DNA from: an uncultured Oscillospiraceae bacterium
GTDB lineage: Bacteria > Bacillota > Clostridia > Oscillospirales > Oscillospiraceae
NCBI GenBank assembly: GCA_947630645.1
Contig: CANRIF010000005.1
Location: forward strand, 1-52,238
Direction of reading: 5' to 3'
DNA length: 52,238 bases
Shown: in pieces, positions 8,619-16,838 of the stretch
How positions within the stretch are numbered: position 1 is the first letter of the stretch
How the letters are laid out: the number at the start of each line of letters is the position of its first letter
The notes under the pieces: model-generated
Databases searched by the model: none
What the model was told of the DNA's origin: nothing
The model's input: the letters and a program-made list of their open reading frames with translations, nothing else
Translations under genes and position numbers: made by a program

Positions 8619-10799
8619 ATGAAGAACGCAAAGAAACTTCTTGCGCTCGTCATGGCGCTGTCTCTGTGCCTGGCTCTGGGCGCGACTGCTTTCGCCTCTG
8701 GGGAGGACGAAGAAGTCGTTTCCATCGCCGGCAAGGAGTACGGCACCGACTACGTGGAGCTGTATGAGCAGTTCTCCGACGTGACCATCGACGAGGTCAC
8801 CGAGGACGAGACCACCGGCTTGGCGTATATCGAGCGCGACGGTGTTGAGTATGAGCTGGGCATGGACTTCCTGTCCATGGCCATGGTCTACAACTGCACC
8901 GTGCCCGAGGATGGCCCTTGGGAGACCGAGGACGACGTGTACGCTACCTGGTGGAAGCTGTACATCCAGCGTTGGAACTACCTGATGCCCGAAGTGCCTC
9001 TGTACTCCAACGAGTATTATGATGTGTACAACGCCCAGATCACCGGCGTGGACGAGCATCCCACCAACCCGTTCTGGGGCCCCGCTGCCGCTATGATCGA
9101 CTGGGGCAGCGAGAAGGAGGACAACTCCATCATCCTGGGCAACTCCACCGAACTTTCCGGCCGTCTCCGCAGCAGCTCCTACGGCGTCACCAGCCCCGGC
9201 GCTGGCGACCTGGACGTGGAGAACCTGATCACCGGTCTGGAGACCGTCTCCACCACCAAGGAGGGCGGCTATGAGGTCAACCCCACCGTCGTGGAGAATA
9301 TGGAGACCGTTGACAACGAGGACGGTTCCCGTACTTACACCATGCATCTGTATGACGACCTGAAGTTCTCCGACGGCAGTGCTATCACCGCGAAGAACTA
9401 TCTGGTCTCCATGCTGGCCAACTGCGGCCCCGTGTCTCTGCAGGCGGGCGGCACTGGCACCGGCGGCCTGAACTTCGTCGGCTATGAGGCCTTCAACGCT
9501 TATGACGGCACCAACGGCGAGGAAGAGGGCGTCTCCAAGACCTTCTCCGGCGTGCGTCTGCTGGACGAGTACACCTTGCAGGTCACTGTTGACGCCGAGT
9601 ATTTGCCTTACTTCTACGCCATCACCTACGCCGGCTTCTCTCCCCAGCCCATCGAGCTGTGGCTGGGCGACGCCGACATCATGGACGACGGCGAGGGCGT
9701 CTACCTGTCCGACAACTTCTATGAGAAGGACGGCGATACCTACACCCACGCGGAGCAGATCACCAACGCTGTGTGGGATCACACCCAGGATTACCCCTAC
9801 TCCGGCGCTTACATGATCGACGAGTGGAACGAGGCCGACAAGTCCGTCACCCTGGTGAAGAACCCCGAGTTCAAGGGCAACTATGAGGGCACCGTTCCTG
9901 CCATCGAGAAGGTCGTCTACAAGCGCATCATTGCCGAGACCCAGCTGGCTGACTTCCAGGCCGGCGGCGTGGACATCCTGTCCGGCATCACCGGCGGCGA
10001 CGAGACCGACGAGGCTATCGCTCTGGTGAACGCCAACCCCGACAAGTACGGCGCTGTGCATTACAGCCGCGCCGGCTACGGCAAGCTGGGCTTCCGCGGC
10101 GACCTGGGCCCCGCCCAGTTCGTTGAGGTCCGCCAGGCTATCGCCTACTGCATGGACCGCGCCACCTTCGCGAAGGACTTCACCGGCGGCTACGGCGGCG
10201 TCGTTGACGGCCCGTACTACACCGGTTCCTGGATGTACCAGGCGGCTATGGCCGACGGTATGCTCCTGAACGCCTATGATACCTCCGTCGACAGCGCCAT
10301 CGAGGTGCTGGAGGCCGGCGGCTGGGTGTACGACGCCGAGGGCAATGAGTACACCGAGGGCGTCCGCTACAAGAAGATCCCCGCGGACGAGATGTATGAT
10401 TACGACATCACCTACGCCTCCATCGACGGCGCTTACACCGTGACCAAGGTGGGCGACGACTACTATATGCCTCTGGTCATCAACTGGTACGGCACCTCCG
10501 ACAACGTGTTCACCGACCAGCTGGTGACCGGCTTCATGGAGAACGACAACATGAAGTCCGCCGGCTTTGCCGTGCAGCAGACCATCGGCGACTTCAACCC
10601 GATGCTCGACGAGCTGTATCAGGGCGCTCTGGGCGTCAGCTACAGCGGCACTCCCACCTACAACGCCTTCAACTTCGCCACCGGCTTCAACTCCGCTGCC
10701 TATGACTACAGCTGGAACTGGCGTCTCGATCCCTACTGGTTCGAGAACAACTCCGTCTGCTACATCAAGGATATGGCCGACGTGTACTGGCTGAGCTGA
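8619..10799 (+). CDS. Oligopeptide-type ABC transporter substrate-binding protein, permuted layout
   Basis: The start is the ATG at 8619 behind AAGGAGGT; it gives a 726-residue protein with a clear signal peptide (MKNAKKLLALVMALSLCLAL, then GATAFA before SGED). The cleavage site is of signal peptidase I type; the single Cys17 sits inside the hydrophobic core after Leu, so there is no lipobox. The solute-binding fold of family 5 is visible from about residue 170 (IILGNSTELS, DLKFSDGSAITAKN). Residues about 105-165 (WNYLMPEVPLYSNEYYDVYN, PFWGPAAAMIDW) look like the normal C-terminal end of this family, while the real C-terminus stops early, suggesting circular permutation. First gene of the opp operon. 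Confidence 0.85.
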   Translation: MKNAKKLLALVMALSLCLALGATAFASGEDEEVVSIAGKEYGTDYVELYEQFSDVTIDEVTEDETTGLAYIERDGVEYELGMDFLSMAMVYNCTVPEDGPWETEDDVYATWWKLYIQRWNYLMPEVPLYSNEYYDVYNAQITGVDEHPTNPFWGPAAAMIDWGSEKEDNSIILGNSTELSGRLRSSSYGVTSPGAGDLDVENLITGLETVSTTKEGGYEVNPTVVENMETVDNEDGSRTYTMHLYDDLKFSDGSAITAKNYLVSMLANCGPVSLQAGGTGTGGLNFVGYEAFNAYDGTNGEEEGVSKTFSGVRLLDEYTLQVTVDAEYLPYFYAITYAGFSPQPIELWLGDADIMDDGEGVYLSDNFYEKDGDTYTHAEQITNAVWDHTQDYPYSGAYMIDEWNEADKSVTLVKNPEFKGNYEGTVPAIEKVVYKRIIAETQLADFQAGGVDILSGITGGDETDEAIALVNANPDKYGAVHYSRAGYGKLGFRGDLGPAQFVEVRQAIAYCMDRATFAKDFTGGYGGVVDGPYYTGSWMYQAAMADGMLLNAYDTSVDSAIEVLEAGGWVYDAEGNEYTEGVRYKKIPADEMYDYDITYASIDGAYTVTKVGDDYYMPLVINWYGTSDNVFTDQLVTGFMENDNMKSAGFAVQQTIGDFNPMLDELYQGALGVSYSGTPTYNAFNFATGFNSAAYDYSWNWRLDPYWFENNSVCYIKDMADVYWLS

Positions 10800-10838
10800 G
10801 TTTGAAAACCGCGTAAAAACTAGCATTTGACCCAAGCG

Positions 10839-10870
10839 CCGCAGGACGGGGCGCGAACCCCGTCCTGCGG
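10839..10870 (+). other. Intercistronic hairpin between oppA and oppB
   Basis: A perfect 13-bp stem (CCGCAGGACGGGG at 10839-10851 with its complement at 10858-10870) closes a 6-base loop. There is no T run, so it is more likely an mRNA-stabilising or partial-termination element that keeps oppA mRNA above that of the membrane subunits than a full terminator. Confidence 0.75.
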
Positions 10871-10947
10871 TGTCCTATTAACAGAGTGTGCGCGCGGCGT
10901 GAACATCTGTCCACGGCGCACGTTCCGGAAGAGAGCGAGGAACGAAT

Positions 10948-11991
10948 ATGGGAAAATACGTTCTCAAGCGCATCGGGTATATGCTGGTGGTGCTGGTCAT
11001 CCTGTCGTTCATCCTTTTCATGATCTACAGCCTTGTGCCTGCCAACCGGGCCTATACCGACGCGAACGCCGAATTTAAGGCGCTTAAAAACTCCATCCCC
11101 AAGGGACAGGAGCAGGAATACTTCGATAAGATCTATCTGCGCTATCAGCGCCAGTACGGCACCGATACCAATAACAAGATCATCCGCTATCTGCGGTGGA
11201 TCGGGCTGTACCCCCTTTACGACGGAAGCTACGATGGTCTTCTCCAGGGCAACCTGGGCTACTCCTACGACTACAAAAAGCCGGTCGTGGAGGTGGTGGC
11301 CCAGCCCATGGTGAATACCATTAAACTGAATATATACGCCACCATCCTGGCCCTGGGCATCACCATCCCCCTGGGCATCCACTGCGCGGTGAAGCGGGGG
11401 ACCAAGTTCGACCAGGGCATCCAGGTGTTCACCATCATCGGTTACAGCCTGCCGACCTTCCTGATCGCCATCCTGTTCATCTGGATCTTCTGCTCCAAGC
11501 TGCACATCTTCCCGCCCAGCGGCATGAAGACGCCCGGCTCCAGCTACACGGGCTTTGCCAAGTGGAAGGACGAGATGTACTATATGTGCCTGCCGCTGAT
11601 CGTGGAGACCTTCTGCTCCCTGGGCGGCATGACCCGTTACGTCCGCGCCTCCATGATCGAGGCCTTGAGCATGGACTGCATCAAGACCGCCCGGGCCAAG
11701 GGCCTGCGGGAGAAGGTCGTCATCTACTCCCACGCCTGGCGCAACGCCCTGATCCCCATCGTCACCCTGGTGGTGGGCTGGTTTTTGGGCATCTTCGGCG
11801 GCTCCATCGTCATCGAGAACATCTTCGGCTGGAACGGCATGGGCCGGCTCATGTTCCAGGGCCTGCGGGTGGCCGACTACGACGTGGTGATGCTGATGCA
11901 GATGTTCTACATAGCCGTATCCCTGCTGGGCACGCTGATCATCGACCTCATCTACGGCCTGGTCGACCCGCGCGTCCGGGTGAACAAGTGA
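10948..11991 (+). CDS. Oligopeptide ABC transporter permease, OppB/DppB type
   Basis: The 347-residue membrane subunit has the standard OppB layout: first helix RIGYMLVVLVILSFILFMIY, an extracytoplasmic stretch of ~90 residues, then five helices. The coupling motif that contacts the ATPase is MIEALSMDCIKTARAKGLRE near residues 235-254. The conserved tail IENIFGWNGMGRLMFQGL and DLIYGLVDPRVR are also as in OppB. Length is only modestly above the usual ~310. A ribosome site (GAGGAACGAAT) precedes the ATG. It forms the channel together with the next gene; unlike its partner it has no extra domain. Confidence 0.92.
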   Translation: MGKYVLKRIGYMLVVLVILSFILFMIYSLVPANRAYTDANAEFKALKNSIPKGQEQEYFDKIYLRYQRQYGTDTNNKIIRYLRWIGLYPLYDGSYDGLLQGNLGYSYDYKKPVVEVVAQPMVNTIKLNIYATILALGITIPLGIHCAVKRGTKFDQGIQVFTIIGYSLPTFLIAILFIWIFCSKLHIFPPSGMKTPGSSYTGFAKWKDEMYYMCLPLIVETFCSLGGMTRYVRASMIEALSMDCIKTARAKGLREKVVIYSHAWRNALIPIVTLVVGWFLGIFGGSIVIENIFGWNGMGRLMFQGLRVADYDVVMLMQMFYIAVSLLGTLIIDLIYGLVDPRVRVNK

Positions 11992-12007
11992 GAGGGGAGG
12001 CAGAAAT

Positions 12008-13960
12008 ATGAGCAAAAAACCTGGAAAGAGAAATGCCTCCTGGATCGTCCGCCTGTTCCGGGGCGGCTCCAACACCCTGGCCGACGAGATGGACGCGGCG
12101 AAGGCCGCCGACGTGGAGGCCATCGTCAGCCCTGTGCGGCAGATCGTCAACAACTTCCTGGAGCGGAAGCTGGCGGTGGGCGCGCTGATACTGCTCGTCT
12201 GTATGTTCATCTTCGTGTTCGTGGGCCCGCTGTTCATGCCCAAGTATAAGGACTCCTACACCGAGGTCACCCAGCAGAGCATGGCGCCCAATATGCGCCT
12301 GATGAGCGTACCCAAGGAGCTGCAAAACGACATCAAAATGATCGACAGCTACGGCTCCTTCACCGTGGGCCTGTCCAACGCGGGCAAGGTGTATATCTGG
12401 GGCTCCACCCAGCTGGGCACCACCGGCGTGGACATCGGCGATATCCCCGAGGAGGTCCAGAACGCCAAGATCGCCATGGTGGCGGCGGGCATCGACCATG
12501 TGGTCGCCATCGGCGAGGACGGACACATCTACTGCTGGGGCGCCAGCACCCTGGGCCAGTACGGCACCGAGGCCGAGGCCGAGGCCGCCGGCAAGGAGAT
12601 CAACCCCAACATCGCCTATATGCCCCAGGAACTGGCGGACAACGGCGTGGACGTGGCCAACGTGAAAAAACTCACCTGCGGCTACCAGGCCAGCGCCATC
12701 CTCATGAACGACGGCAGCTTCTACCTGTGGGGCAACAAGCTGACCTACGCCAACATGGACCGGTATCTGGCCATGCCCACCATCGAGGATCTGGACTTCA
12801 CCCTCAACTACATCGTGGGCCTGACCGAAAAACGCAACGCCGTCTATACCGGCTCCCGTGACCTTTACACCACCGTGCGTCCCAACGTGGGCGACGACGG
12901 CGTGAAGATCTCCGATTACCTGGATGGGCGCAAGATCGAGTCCATCACCGCCACCAACACCAGTATGTGCCTGCTGCTGGACGACGGCTCGGTGTGCTTC
13001 GCCGGCGACTTCCCGCTGGACGCGGTGCGCGTACCTGAACTGGAGGAGGGGGAGGACTTCACCCAGATCGTGGGCGGTTCCTACCACTACTCCGGCCTGA
13101 CCAACAAGGGCCATGTTTATTCCTGGGGCAGCGACGCGCTCAACCAGTGCCAGGTGCCCGACTCCGCCAACGAGGCCACGCGGCTGTTCTCCGGCTCCTT
13201 CCAGACCTACGCCGAGAACGCCAACGGCGACCTGTGCGCCAAGTGGGGTTTGAAGGGCTACCTCTTCGGCACCGATACCCGCGGCGCCGATATCTTCCAG
13301 CGCATCATCGCCGGCGGCAAGATGACCATGACCGTGGGCGCGGTGGCCGTCATCATCTCCACCATCATCGGCATCATCATCGGGTGCCTGGCCGGGTACT
13401 TCGGCGGCAAGGTGGACGTGCTGCTGATGCGTGTGGCCGAGATATTCTCCGCTATCCCGTTTTTGCCCTTCGCCATGATCCTCTCCGCGGTCATGAGCCA
13501 CATGGTACTGTCGGAGACCATGCGTATCTTCATCATCATGTGCATCCTGGGCGTGCTGTCCTGGCCGGGTCTGGCCCGGCTGGTGCGCGGCCAGATCCTG
13601 GTGGTGCGCGAGAGCGAATATGTGGTGGCCGCCCAGTCTATGGGCGTGAAAGAGGTCACCATCGCCTTCAAGCACATCCTGCCCAACGTCATGAGCGTCA
13701 TCCTGGTCAGCTTGATGCTGGACTTCGGCACCTGTATGCTCACCGAGTCCTCCTTGAGTTACCTGGGCTTTGGCGTGGCCTATCCCCGTCCCACCTGGGG
13801 CAATATGCTCAACGGCGCCAACAACGAGACCATCATCAACTCCTACTGGTGGCAGTGGGTGTTCACCTCCATCTTCCTGGCCGTGACCACCATCTGCATC
13901 AACATCGTGGGCGACGCCCTGCGGGACGTGATGGACCCCAAGTCCAGCGTGGAAAAGTGA
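12008..13960 (+). CDS. OppC-type ABC permease with inserted RCC1-like propeller
   Basis: At 650 residues this is about twice the usual OppC (~300). Residues 1-55 are cytoplasmic, 56-77 form the first membrane helix, and the normal core resumes at GTDTRGADIFQRIIAGG (421-437; the usual GRD is GAD). Five helices follow, with the ATPase coupling motif SEYVVAAQSMGVKEV (536-550). Between them, residues ~110-415 hold seven RCC1-like repeats, each a short G-x-V/I-Y-x-W-G strand pair: near 115, 162, 226, 266, 317, 359 and 398 (for example GKVYIWGSTQLG, GHIYCWGASTLGQYG, GHVYSWGSDALNQ). The frame is continuous with no stop. By OppC topology the insert lies outside the membrane, where the binding protein docks. 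Strong ribosome site GGGGAGGC. Confidence 0.9.
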   Translation: MSKKPGKRNASWIVRLFRGGSNTLADEMDAAKAADVEAIVSPVRQIVNNFLERKLAVGALILLVCMFIFVFVGPLFMPKYKDSYTEVTQQSMAPNMRLMSVPKELQNDIKMIDSYGSFTVGLSNAGKVYIWGSTQLGTTGVDIGDIPEEVQNAKIAMVAAGIDHVVAIGEDGHIYCWGASTLGQYGTEAEAEAAGKEINPNIAYMPQELADNGVDVANVKKLTCGYQASAILMNDGSFYLWGNKLTYANMDRYLAMPTIEDLDFTLNYIVGLTEKRNAVYTGSRDLYTTVRPNVGDDGVKISDYLDGRKIESITATNTSMCLLLDDGSVCFAGDFPLDAVRVPELEEGEDFTQIVGGSYHYSGLTNKGHVYSWGSDALNQCQVPDSANEATRLFSGSFQTYAENANGDLCAKWGLKGYLFGTDTRGADIFQRIIAGGKMTMTVGAVAVIISTIIGIIIGCLAGYFGGKVDVLLMRVAEIFSAIPFLPFAMILSAVMSHMVLSETMRIFIIMCILGVLSWPGLARLVRGQILVVRESEYVVAAQSMGVKEVTIAFKHILPNVMSVILVSLMLDFGTCMLTESSLSYLGFGVAYPRPTWGNMLNGANNETIINSYWWQWVFTSIFLAVTTICINIVGDALRDVMDPKSSVEK

Positions 13961-13972
13961 GGAGGGAAGAAG

Positions 13973-14986
13973 ATGCCACTGCTTGAAGTGAAAAACCTGC
14001 GTACCTTTTTCAAGACGAAAAGGGGCATAGTCAAGGCGGTCAACGACGTGTCCTATTCCCTGGAGCCCGGCAAGACCATCGGGATCGTGGGCGAGTCCGG
14101 TTCCGGCAAGTCCGTGTCCGCCATGAGCATCCTCCAGCTGCTGGACGAGAACGGCTACATCGACTCCGGCGAGATCATCTTCGAGGGCAAGGAATTGACC
14201 AAACTCTCCCGGGAGGAGATGTACCACATCCGCGGCAACGCCATCTCCGTCATCTTCCAGGAGCCCATGACCAGCCTCAACCCGGTGTTCACGGTGGACA
14301 GGCAGCTGTGCGAGCCGTTCATCATCCACCAGGGCATGAACAAAAAACAGGCCCATGAGCAGGCCCTGAAAATGCTCTACGACGTGCAGATACCCAACCC
14401 CGAATCGGTCATCCGCCAGTATCCCCACCAGCTGTCCGGCGGTATGCGCCAGAGGGTGATGATCGCCATGGCCCTGGCCTGCCGGCCCAAGATCCTGATC
14501 GCCGACGAGCCCACCACGGCCCTGGACGTGACCATCCAGGCCCAGATCCTCCGGCTGATGAACGATCTGCAAAAGGAAAAGGGCACCAGCATCATCTTCA
14601 TCACCCACGACCTGGGCGTCATTAACGAGATGGCCGACGACGTGGCGGTGATGTACTGCGGCCAGGTGGTGGAGAAGGCCTCCGCCCGGGTGATCTTCGC
14701 GGACTGCCCCAAGAGCCACCCCTACACCGAGGGCCTGATGATGTCCATCCCCCGGCTGAACGCCATCGACAAGAAGATCGAACCCATCCCCGGCGTGGTG
14801 CCGCACCCGCTGGCGCTGCCGAAGGGCTGCAAGTTCGCCCCCCGCTGCAAGTACTGCACGCAAAAGTGCGTGGACGAGGAGCCGGAGCTGGTGGACGTGG
14901 GCAACGGACAGCTGATCCGGTGCTTCTATCCCGAAAAGGAGGTAAGGTGCAGTGAAGACCACAAAAAAATTACTGTCGATCAGTAA
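13973..14986 (+). CDS. Oligopeptide ABC transporter ATPase, OppD/DppD type
   Basis: The 337-residue ATPase has normal length and all motifs: Walker A GESGSGKS (~42-49), Q-loop [12 protein letters not shown], signature LSGGMRQRV, Walker [10 protein letters not shown] and the H-switch THDLG. The C-terminal oligopeptide extension holds the Cys pattern [15 protein letters not shown] and a later Cys, a site that carries an iron-sulfur cluster in some OppD proteins (known for the family; not shown here). It pairs with OppF to power the permeases. The stop overlaps the next gene by 35 bases. Confidence 0.94.
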   Translation: MPLLEVKNLRTFFKTKRGIVKAVNDVSYSLEPGKTIGIVGESGSGKSVSAMSILQLLDENGYIDSGEIIFEGKELTKLSREEMYHIRGNAISVIFQEPMTSLNPVFTVDRQLCEPFIIHQGMNKKQAHEQALKMLYDVQIPNPESVIRQYPHQLSGGMRQRVMIAMALACRPKILIADEPTTALDVTIQAQILRLMNDLQKEKGTSIIFITHDLGVINEMADDVAVMYCGQVVEKASARVIFADCPKSHPYTEGLMMSIPRLNAIDKKIEPIPGVVPHPLALPKGCKFAPRCKYCTQKCVDEEPELVDVGNGQLIRCFYPEKEVRCSEDHKKITVDQ

Positions 14987-16577
14987 TCTGAAGAAATACT
15001 TCCCTGTGGCGAAGACCTCCCTGTTCCAGCGGGAGCAGCTGTATGTGCGCGCCAACGAGGATATTTCCCTGGACATATACGAGGGCGAGACCCTGGGCGT
15101 GGTGGGCGAGTCCGGCTGCGGCAAGTCCACCCTGGGCCGGGTGCTGCTCCAGCTCTACCCCCAGACCGCCGGCACCACCATGTACTATGGTTCGACCCTG
15201 GCGGAGACGGCGCCGGAGTATGTGGAGCATACCCTCAAGGAACTGGGAAAGTACAAGGAGAAGCTGAAAAAGGCCTCCGCCAAGGCGGCGGAGCTGGACA
15301 AAAAAGTGGCGGACGTAGGCGGCAAGGACAACGCCGACTTCTACCTGCTGCAAGAGCAGAACCTGGCCCGGTGCGAGGAGCAGACCTGCCTGACGAACAT
15401 CGTCAAGATCATGGGCGGCTTCTTCGCCGTGGACGAGAACGACGCCGGCCGCCATCTGCTGCTCAAACAGTATGAGGAGCAGGTCAAGCGCCGCAAGGCC
15501 CGGGAGGCCTATCTGGCCGCAAAGCTGGACCACGACGCCCTGGCCGCCGACGCCGAGGCCGGCTCCGAAAAGGCCAAGGGGCGCCTGGCCGAGGCCCAGA
15601 GCAAGATGGACGCCGCCAAGAAGCACCTGGACGCCTGCGACGCCGACGTGGCCGCCGTGGACCAGCAGCTGGACGCGCTGCGGGCCAAGTACGCGGACAA
15701 CGAGGAATTCGCCAAGTACGAGGCCATGCGGGACGACGGCATCGATCTGTCCCGGCTGAAGTACAACGAGATGCGCCTGTTCCGCAAGGACTTGCAGATC
15801 ATCTTCCAGGACCCCTATTCCAGCCTGAACCCGCGCATGACCATCGGCCAGATCATCGAGGAGGGCCTGCTGACCCACAACTTCTTCAAGCACGGCTCCG
15901 ACAAGATGCGCGAGCATATCGTCAACACCATGAAGATGTGCGGCTTGCAGGAGTATATGCTCCACCGCTATCCTCACCAGTTCTCCGGCGGCCAGCGGCA
16001 GCGCGTGGCCATCGCCCGCGCCCTGGCGGTGCAGCCGAAGTTCATCGTGTGCGACGAGTGCGTGTCGGCCCTGGACGTGTCCATCCAGTCCCAGATCATC
16101 AACCTGCTGCAGGAACTGCGGGATAAGCAGAACCTGACCTATATGTTCATCAGCCACGACTTGAGCGTGGTGCGCTACATCTCCGACCGCATCTGCGTGA
16201 TGTACCTGGGCAACGTGGTGGAACTGGGGGAGAGCGAGACCATCTTCAACGATCCCCGCCACCCCTACACCGTGGCGCTGCTGTCCGCCATCCCCACCAC
16301 GGACACGGACAGCCTGCAGCGGGAGCGCATCCTGCTGGAGGGCAACATCCCCAGCCCCATCAAACCGCCCTCCGGCTGCAAGTTCCATACCCGGTGCTAC
16401 ATGGCCTGCGACAAGTGCAAGACCGTCCCGCCCGAACTGACCGAAGTGGAGCCGGGCCACTTCCTGGCCTGCCACTTCCCCCAGCGGAAGATGGACGAGA
16501 ACGGCAATTACCTCTTCGAACTGCCTAAGATGACCACCGTGGCCCGGAACACCGACGCCCCGGCCCAGGCGGAATGA
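14952..16577 (+). CDS. OppF-type ABC ATPase with long coiled-coil insert
   Basis: At 541 residues it is ~200 longer than usual OppF. It starts at GTG 14952 ([20 protein letters not shown]), with AAAGGAGGT nine bases before, overlapping oppD. Walker A GESGCGKST is at 52-60. Then, before the Q-loop IFQDPYSSLNP (284-294), residues ~84-262 form a charged, Ala/Lys/Glu-rich helical stretch (KELGKYKEKLKKASAKAAEL, RRKAREAYLAAKLDH, EAQSKMDAAKKHLDA) that reads as an antiparallel coiled coil. Signature FSGGQRQRV, Walker B FIVCDECVSALD (usual Pro is Cys370) and SHDLS follow, then the Cys-rich oligopeptide tail. ATP-hydrolysing residues are intact, so it should be active. Confidence 0.92.
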   Translation: MKTTKKLLSISNLKKYFPVAKTSLFQREQLYVRANEDISLDIYEGETLGVVGESGCGKSTLGRVLLQLYPQTAGTTMYYGSTLAETAPEYVEHTLKELGKYKEKLKKASAKAAELDKKVADVGGKDNADFYLLQEQNLARCEEQTCLTNIVKIMGGFFAVDENDAGRHLLLKQYEEQVKRRKAREAYLAAKLDHDALAADAEAGSEKAKGRLAEAQSKMDAAKKHLDACDADVAAVDQQLDALRAKYADNEEFAKYEAMRDDGIDLSRLKYNEMRLFRKDLQIIFQDPYSSLNPRMTIGQIIEEGLLTHNFFKHGSDKMREHIVNTMKMCGLQEYMLHRYPHQFSGGQRQRVAIARALAVQPKFIVCDECVSALDVSIQSQIINLLQELRDKQNLTYMFISHDLSVVRYISDRICVMYLGNVVELGESETIFNDPRHPYTVALLSAIPTTDTDSLQRERILLEGNIPSPIKPPSGCKFHTRCYMACDKCKTVPPELTEVEPGHFLACHFPQRKMDENGNYLFELPKMTTVARNTDAPAQAE

Positions 16578-16584
16578 TCGACGT

Positions 16585-16779
16585 ATGATCTGGAATCGCA
16601 TCAAGCCGCCTGACCCGGAAAAGGAGGCGCAGTTCCACGAGCAGATGAAGGATGTCAAGCTTGGCTGGAAGGATAAGCTGGCGATGATCCTGTCCGCTTA
16701 TGTGGTGCTGCTGTTGCCGGCGCTGCTGGTGGTGGTGGGCATGGCGCTGCTCATGCTTTGGCTGTTCGGCGCGCTGTGA
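16585..16779 (+). CDS. Small single-span membrane protein at the end of the opp operon
   Basis: A 64-residue protein starting seven bases after the oppF stop. It has a charged cytoplasmic-like N-terminus (NRIKPPDPEKEAQFHEQMKD) and one long hydrophobic segment (ILSAYVVLLLPALLVVVGMA, ~36-62). No strong ribosome site, so translation may be coupled to oppF. It lies before the operon terminator, so it is transcribed with the transporter and may be an accessory subunit (inference). No family recognised. Confidence 0.65.
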   Translation: MIWNRIKPPDPEKEAQFHEQMKDVKLGWKDKLAMILSAYVVLLLPALLVVVGMALLMLWLFGAL

Positions 16780-16789
16780 TGACAAAAAG

Positions 16790-16823
16790 ATACGGCCGGT
16801 GCAAAACGCACCGGCCGTATTTC
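16790..16823. terminator. Bidirectional terminator between opp operon and orphan TRAP gene
   Basis: A perfect 13-bp stem (ATACGGCCGGTGC at 16790-16802 with its complement at 16808-16820) and 5-base loop. T-rich tails follow on both strands (TTCTCT rightward, CTTTTTG leftward), between converging genes. Confidence 0.85.
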
Positions 16824-16838
16824 TCTATGATCTGACGC

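Noticed and set aside
8478-10835. A leftward open frame of about 785 codons opposite oppA
   Set aside because: Composition artefact; product rich in V/G/H/D without family features.
12008-13960. Reading the OppC-propeller gene as two genes fused by assembly error
   Set aside because: The frame and base composition are continuous, both ends of OppC are present around the insert, and no internal start with a ribosome site or stop appears at the borders.
11948-15130. A leftward open frame of about 1,060 codons opposite oppC-oppF
   Set aside because: It is the mirror of GC-rich coding DNA; its product is His/Gly/Val/Leu-rich without domain motifs, it has no ribosome site, and the rightward genes have strong motifs.
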